This document shows positions 6,364 to 7,727 of a DNA stretch of 7,727 nt, piece by piece. The stretch is from Erysipelotrichia bacterium (lineage in GTDB: Bacteria; Bacillota_I; Bacilli_A; Erysipelotrichales; Erysipelotrichaceae): assembly GCA_009916335.1 (NCBI GenBank), contig SAAR01000161.1:1-7727 (forward strand), in the 5' to 3' direction. The notes beneath the pieces were generated by a model, which worked only from the letters and a program-made list of their open reading frames with translations, did not search any database and was not told where the DNA came from. A program made the position numbers and the translations under genes. Numbering within the stretch: position 1 is the stretch's first letter; each line of letters opens with the position of its first letter.

Positions 6364-6705
6364 ATGGCAAAAGCTAATTATATAAAATTCAGCAACGATG
6401 TGTTAAAATTAGATAAGTCAGAGCTGAATAAACAGGTTTTATATCCAATAATTGCTAAAGGATATAATATTGCTAAAATTGCAGCAATAACACAACGTAA
6501 AACAGGACAACTTGTTAAAAATTTAAAAACTGTTAGTCTGAATAAACGTAATAACAATACAGTTGGTTATATACTATATGCTGGTCGTCGTTCAGATTAT
6601 ACGGATAACACTCCGCATTTTGTCACATTTTACAAATATAATAATGGTAAAGTCTACAGGGCGATCAAGAAAACGATTCGCTCTGAGGTAAACAAATTAA
6701 AATAA
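6364..6705 (+). CDS. Small basic neck/tail protein, HK97 gp10-like
   Basis: This 113-aa, very Lys-rich protein has an N-terminal helix (SNDVLKLDKSELNKQVLYPIIAKGYNIAKIAA), then RKTGQLVKNLKTVSLNKR. The latter resembles the 'P..TG.Lr.Si' signature of HK97 gp10-like proteins and is followed by 'VGYILYAGRRSDY..NTPHFVTFY', similar to their 'Y..yvE.GT...pFl' region. Such proteins help head-tail joining or tail completion in siphophages. The start is uncertain: ATG 6364 (MAKANY) has GGATGG at 6350-6355, while ATG 6352 (MVLT) has GGGG at 6337-6340 but 11-base spacing. The frame stays open back to 6271, but that start lies inside the preceding gene with no ribosome binding site. A gp10-like gene usually precedes the tail terminator; here the order is reversed. 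Confidence 0.6.
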   Translation: MAKANYIKFSNDVLKLDKSELNKQVLYPIIAKGYNIAKIAAITQRKTGQLVKNLKTVSLNKRNNNTVGYILYAGRRSDYTDNTPHFVTFYKYNNGKVYRAIKKTIRSEVNKLK

Positions 6706-6726
6706 TAAGAATAGAGGACTATTAAA

Positions 6727-7392
6727 ATGGTATATGTTGGTAAAGATTATAAAGTTACATTTCACGGAAACAAATCGCTGATCATTGGAACACTTGGTGA
6801 CAATGGGGTTGTAACAAAACCTGTTTGGGGTACTGGACTTGTATCGATGGCAGCTATGGAAAACCAATCAGAATCAGAAGCACAATATGCTGATGATGAA
6901 GTTTGGACAACAATTAGTGGTGCTCCATTGTTGACAGGATCGTTAACATTTATGCAACTTAACTCTGATTTACGTACAGATTTCTTTGGTCAAACAGAAG
7001 TAATCGGTACGGTTGGCGGTGTTAAAGTTACTGGTTATGGCGATAGTGGTAACTACCCTTCACGAATTGTTGAATATCTTATTGAAGGTACAGCAACATC
7101 AAAAATTGATGGGTCAGTTCAAGCTGCTGCATTACTTACAGTTTATCCAAATTGCCAAGTAACTAGTTCACCATCTAAAGAATCAGAAACAGATACTGAT
7201 TCAATCAGTGTTGTTAACTGGACAGCTAATATTCAAGCAACTACAACAGACAAGTTTGTTGTTGGTGGTAAGAAATTACCAGCTGTAGAAATTCAAATCA
7301 TTGGCGATACAGAAGTAGCTAATCTCAAAACTGCTCTAGCCGAAGGTAAATTTCTTCAGTTAGGAGTTGCTGGTGCTGGTACTGGTGTATAA
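6727..7392 (+). CDS. Major tail protein (tail tube)
   Basis: This 221-aa protein matches the phi13/TP901-1-like tail tube pattern. An N-terminal domain has a 'VWGTGLVSMAAMENQSESEA-QYADDEVW' block (about 34-60; YADD at 54-57) equivalent to the family's '...L.gi...~~~~~~~~~YADD' element. This is followed by SGAPLLTGSLTFMQLNSDLRTDFFGQ, and by a middle region (SRIVEYLIEGT...AALLTVYPNCQVT) typical of these proteins. The Ser/Thr/Glu stretch SSPSKESETDTDS (about 152-164) and the Gly-rich end GVAGAGTGV are surface-like. It would form hexameric rings stacked into a siphovirus tube. The ATG at 6727 follows AGAGG at 6713-6717. A strong terminator follows three bases after its stop, allowing high separate expression. 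Codon use is more regular than in the neck genes. Confidence 0.86.
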   Translation: MVYVGKDYKVTFHGNKSLIIGTLGDNGVVTKPVWGTGLVSMAAMENQSESEAQYADDEVWTTISGAPLLTGSLTFMQLNSDLRTDFFGQTEVIGTVGGVKVTGYGDSGNYPSRIVEYLIEGTATSKIDGSVQAAALLTVYPNCQVTSSPSKESETDTDSISVVNWTANIQATTTDKFVVGGKKLPAVEIQIIGDTEVANLKTALAEGKFLQLGVAGAGTGV

Positions 7393-7395
7393 CTA

Positions 7396-7423
7396 AAAAA
7401 CGCACACTTATGTGTGCGTTTTT
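7396..7423 (+). terminator. Strong intrinsic terminator after the tail tube gene
   Basis: AAAAACGCACAC (7396-7407) and GTGTGCGTTTTT (7412-7423) form a perfect 12-bp inverted repeat with a TTAT loop. The seven central pairs are GC-rich, followed by a T-run on the right, with an A-run on the left, so it could act in both directions. It should end the structural transcript 3 bases beyond the major tail gene. Confidence 0.93.
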
Positions 7424-7426
7424 ATT

Positions 7427-7451
7427 TTGACAACTATTTATATGGTATAAT
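7427..7451 (+). promoter_or_regulatory. Promoter P3 after the terminator (extended -10)
   Basis: TATAAT at 7446-7451 is preceded by TGG at 7443-7445, a perfect TGNTATAAT. TTGACA (7427-7432), a perfect -35 sequence, lies only 13 bases upstream, four fewer than the sigma-70 optimum. It starts three bases after the terminator T-run. Transcription would begin near 7458, upstream of the membrane protein gene. Confidence 0.7.
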
Positions 7452-7488
7452 TAACTAAACGCAAATATTTGTTGGGGGATGATTTAAG

Positions 7489-7727
7489 ATGACTAATGAG
7501 ATTGTAAGATTATTGAATGAAACGCATGGTGGCGTATTTACGGCCATATTAATTTTTTGCGTCGTTATTGATACAGGGTTAGCATTAAAAACTAGACTCC
7601 CAAAAGGTTTATTTTTGTCGAAACGACTTTTAATGGGTGCTGGTTACAATTTATTTATTGCAACAGTGCCATTGCTGTGTGCTGTTTTATCACGAACGCA
7701 TTATATTAATCAAGCTGATTCAATGAT
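7489..7727 (+). CDS. Holin-like membrane protein, N-terminal part
   Basis: The gene begins at ATG 7489 behind GGGGG (7474-7478) and is open to the window edge; at least 79 residues are visible. Two hydrophobic helices (about 15-34, GVFTAILIFCVVIDTGLALK, and about 49-68, ending FIATVPLLCAVLSR) are joined by a basic loop with KGLFLSKRLLMG. The 'D-T-G' at the end of helix 1 and the 'SK..(x)..G' loop recall Phage_holin_4-type holins, which permeabilise the membrane for lysis. The match is weak and the C-terminus is missing, so another small phage membrane protein is possible. It is the first gene of a separate transcription unit, right after the tail tube gene, an unexpected place for a holin. 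Confidence 0.55.
   Translation, partial: MTNEIVRLLNETHGGVFTAILIFCVVIDTGLALKTRLPKGLFLSKRLLMGAGYNLFIATVPLLCAVLSRTHYINQADSM

Noticed and set aside
1..7727. CRISPR array, tRNA/rRNA, insertion sequence, attachment site or replication origin
   Set aside because: I saw no regularly spaced repeats, cloverleaf pattern, transposase, integrase-linked repeat or iteron cluster in the window.

Overview
The window is a low-GC, Gram-positive (Firmicutes, probably Lactobacillales) phage or prophage segment carrying the DNA-packaging and head/neck module of an HK97-fold tailed phage. Every gene I accept is on the + strand and tightly packed. The basis is gene content (HK97-type terminase, portal, U35-type protease and capsid), AT-rich codon use, purine-rich ribosome binding sites (often GGGG or GGGAGG) and TATAAT promoters. 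The host genus cannot be read from the sequence, nor can I tell an active phage from a prophage or a satellite.

Layout. 1-218: 3' end of a terminase small subunit gene, overlapping the large subunit (202-1848). 1876-2507: a 119-aa protein of unknown function coupled to an HNH nuclease by an ATGA overlap. 2519-2524: a consensus extended -10 promoter. 2551-3699: portal. 3695-3742: a remnant-like hairpin and a second promoter. 3769-4452: prohead protease with a TTG start; its last 74 codons have their own strong ribosome binding site and look like a nested scaffold gene. 4452-5663: major capsid protein with an N-terminal coiled-coil delta domain. 5720-6705: three small neck genes (head-closure-like, tail-terminator-like, gp10-like). 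6727-7392: major tail protein. 7396-7423: a strong intrinsic terminator, abutting a third promoter. 7489-end: the start of a small two-helix membrane protein that looks holin-like.

How it works together. TerS, TerL and HNH would recognise, cut and pump DNA through the portal into a procapsid built from capsid, protease and scaffold functions. The protease would remove the delta domains. The neck proteins would then seal the head and join it to a tube of major tail protein.

Most interesting points: three copies of a TGNTATAAT promoter, each placed directly after a hairpin or hairpin remnant, two of them with TTGWCA at an unusual 13-bp spacing; the nested scaffold start; two tandem GAAA-capped hairpins inside the unknown gene; the absence of a recognisable gp6/gp15-like adaptor; and transcription ending directly after the tail tube gene, followed by a membrane protein instead of tail chaperones and tape measure.
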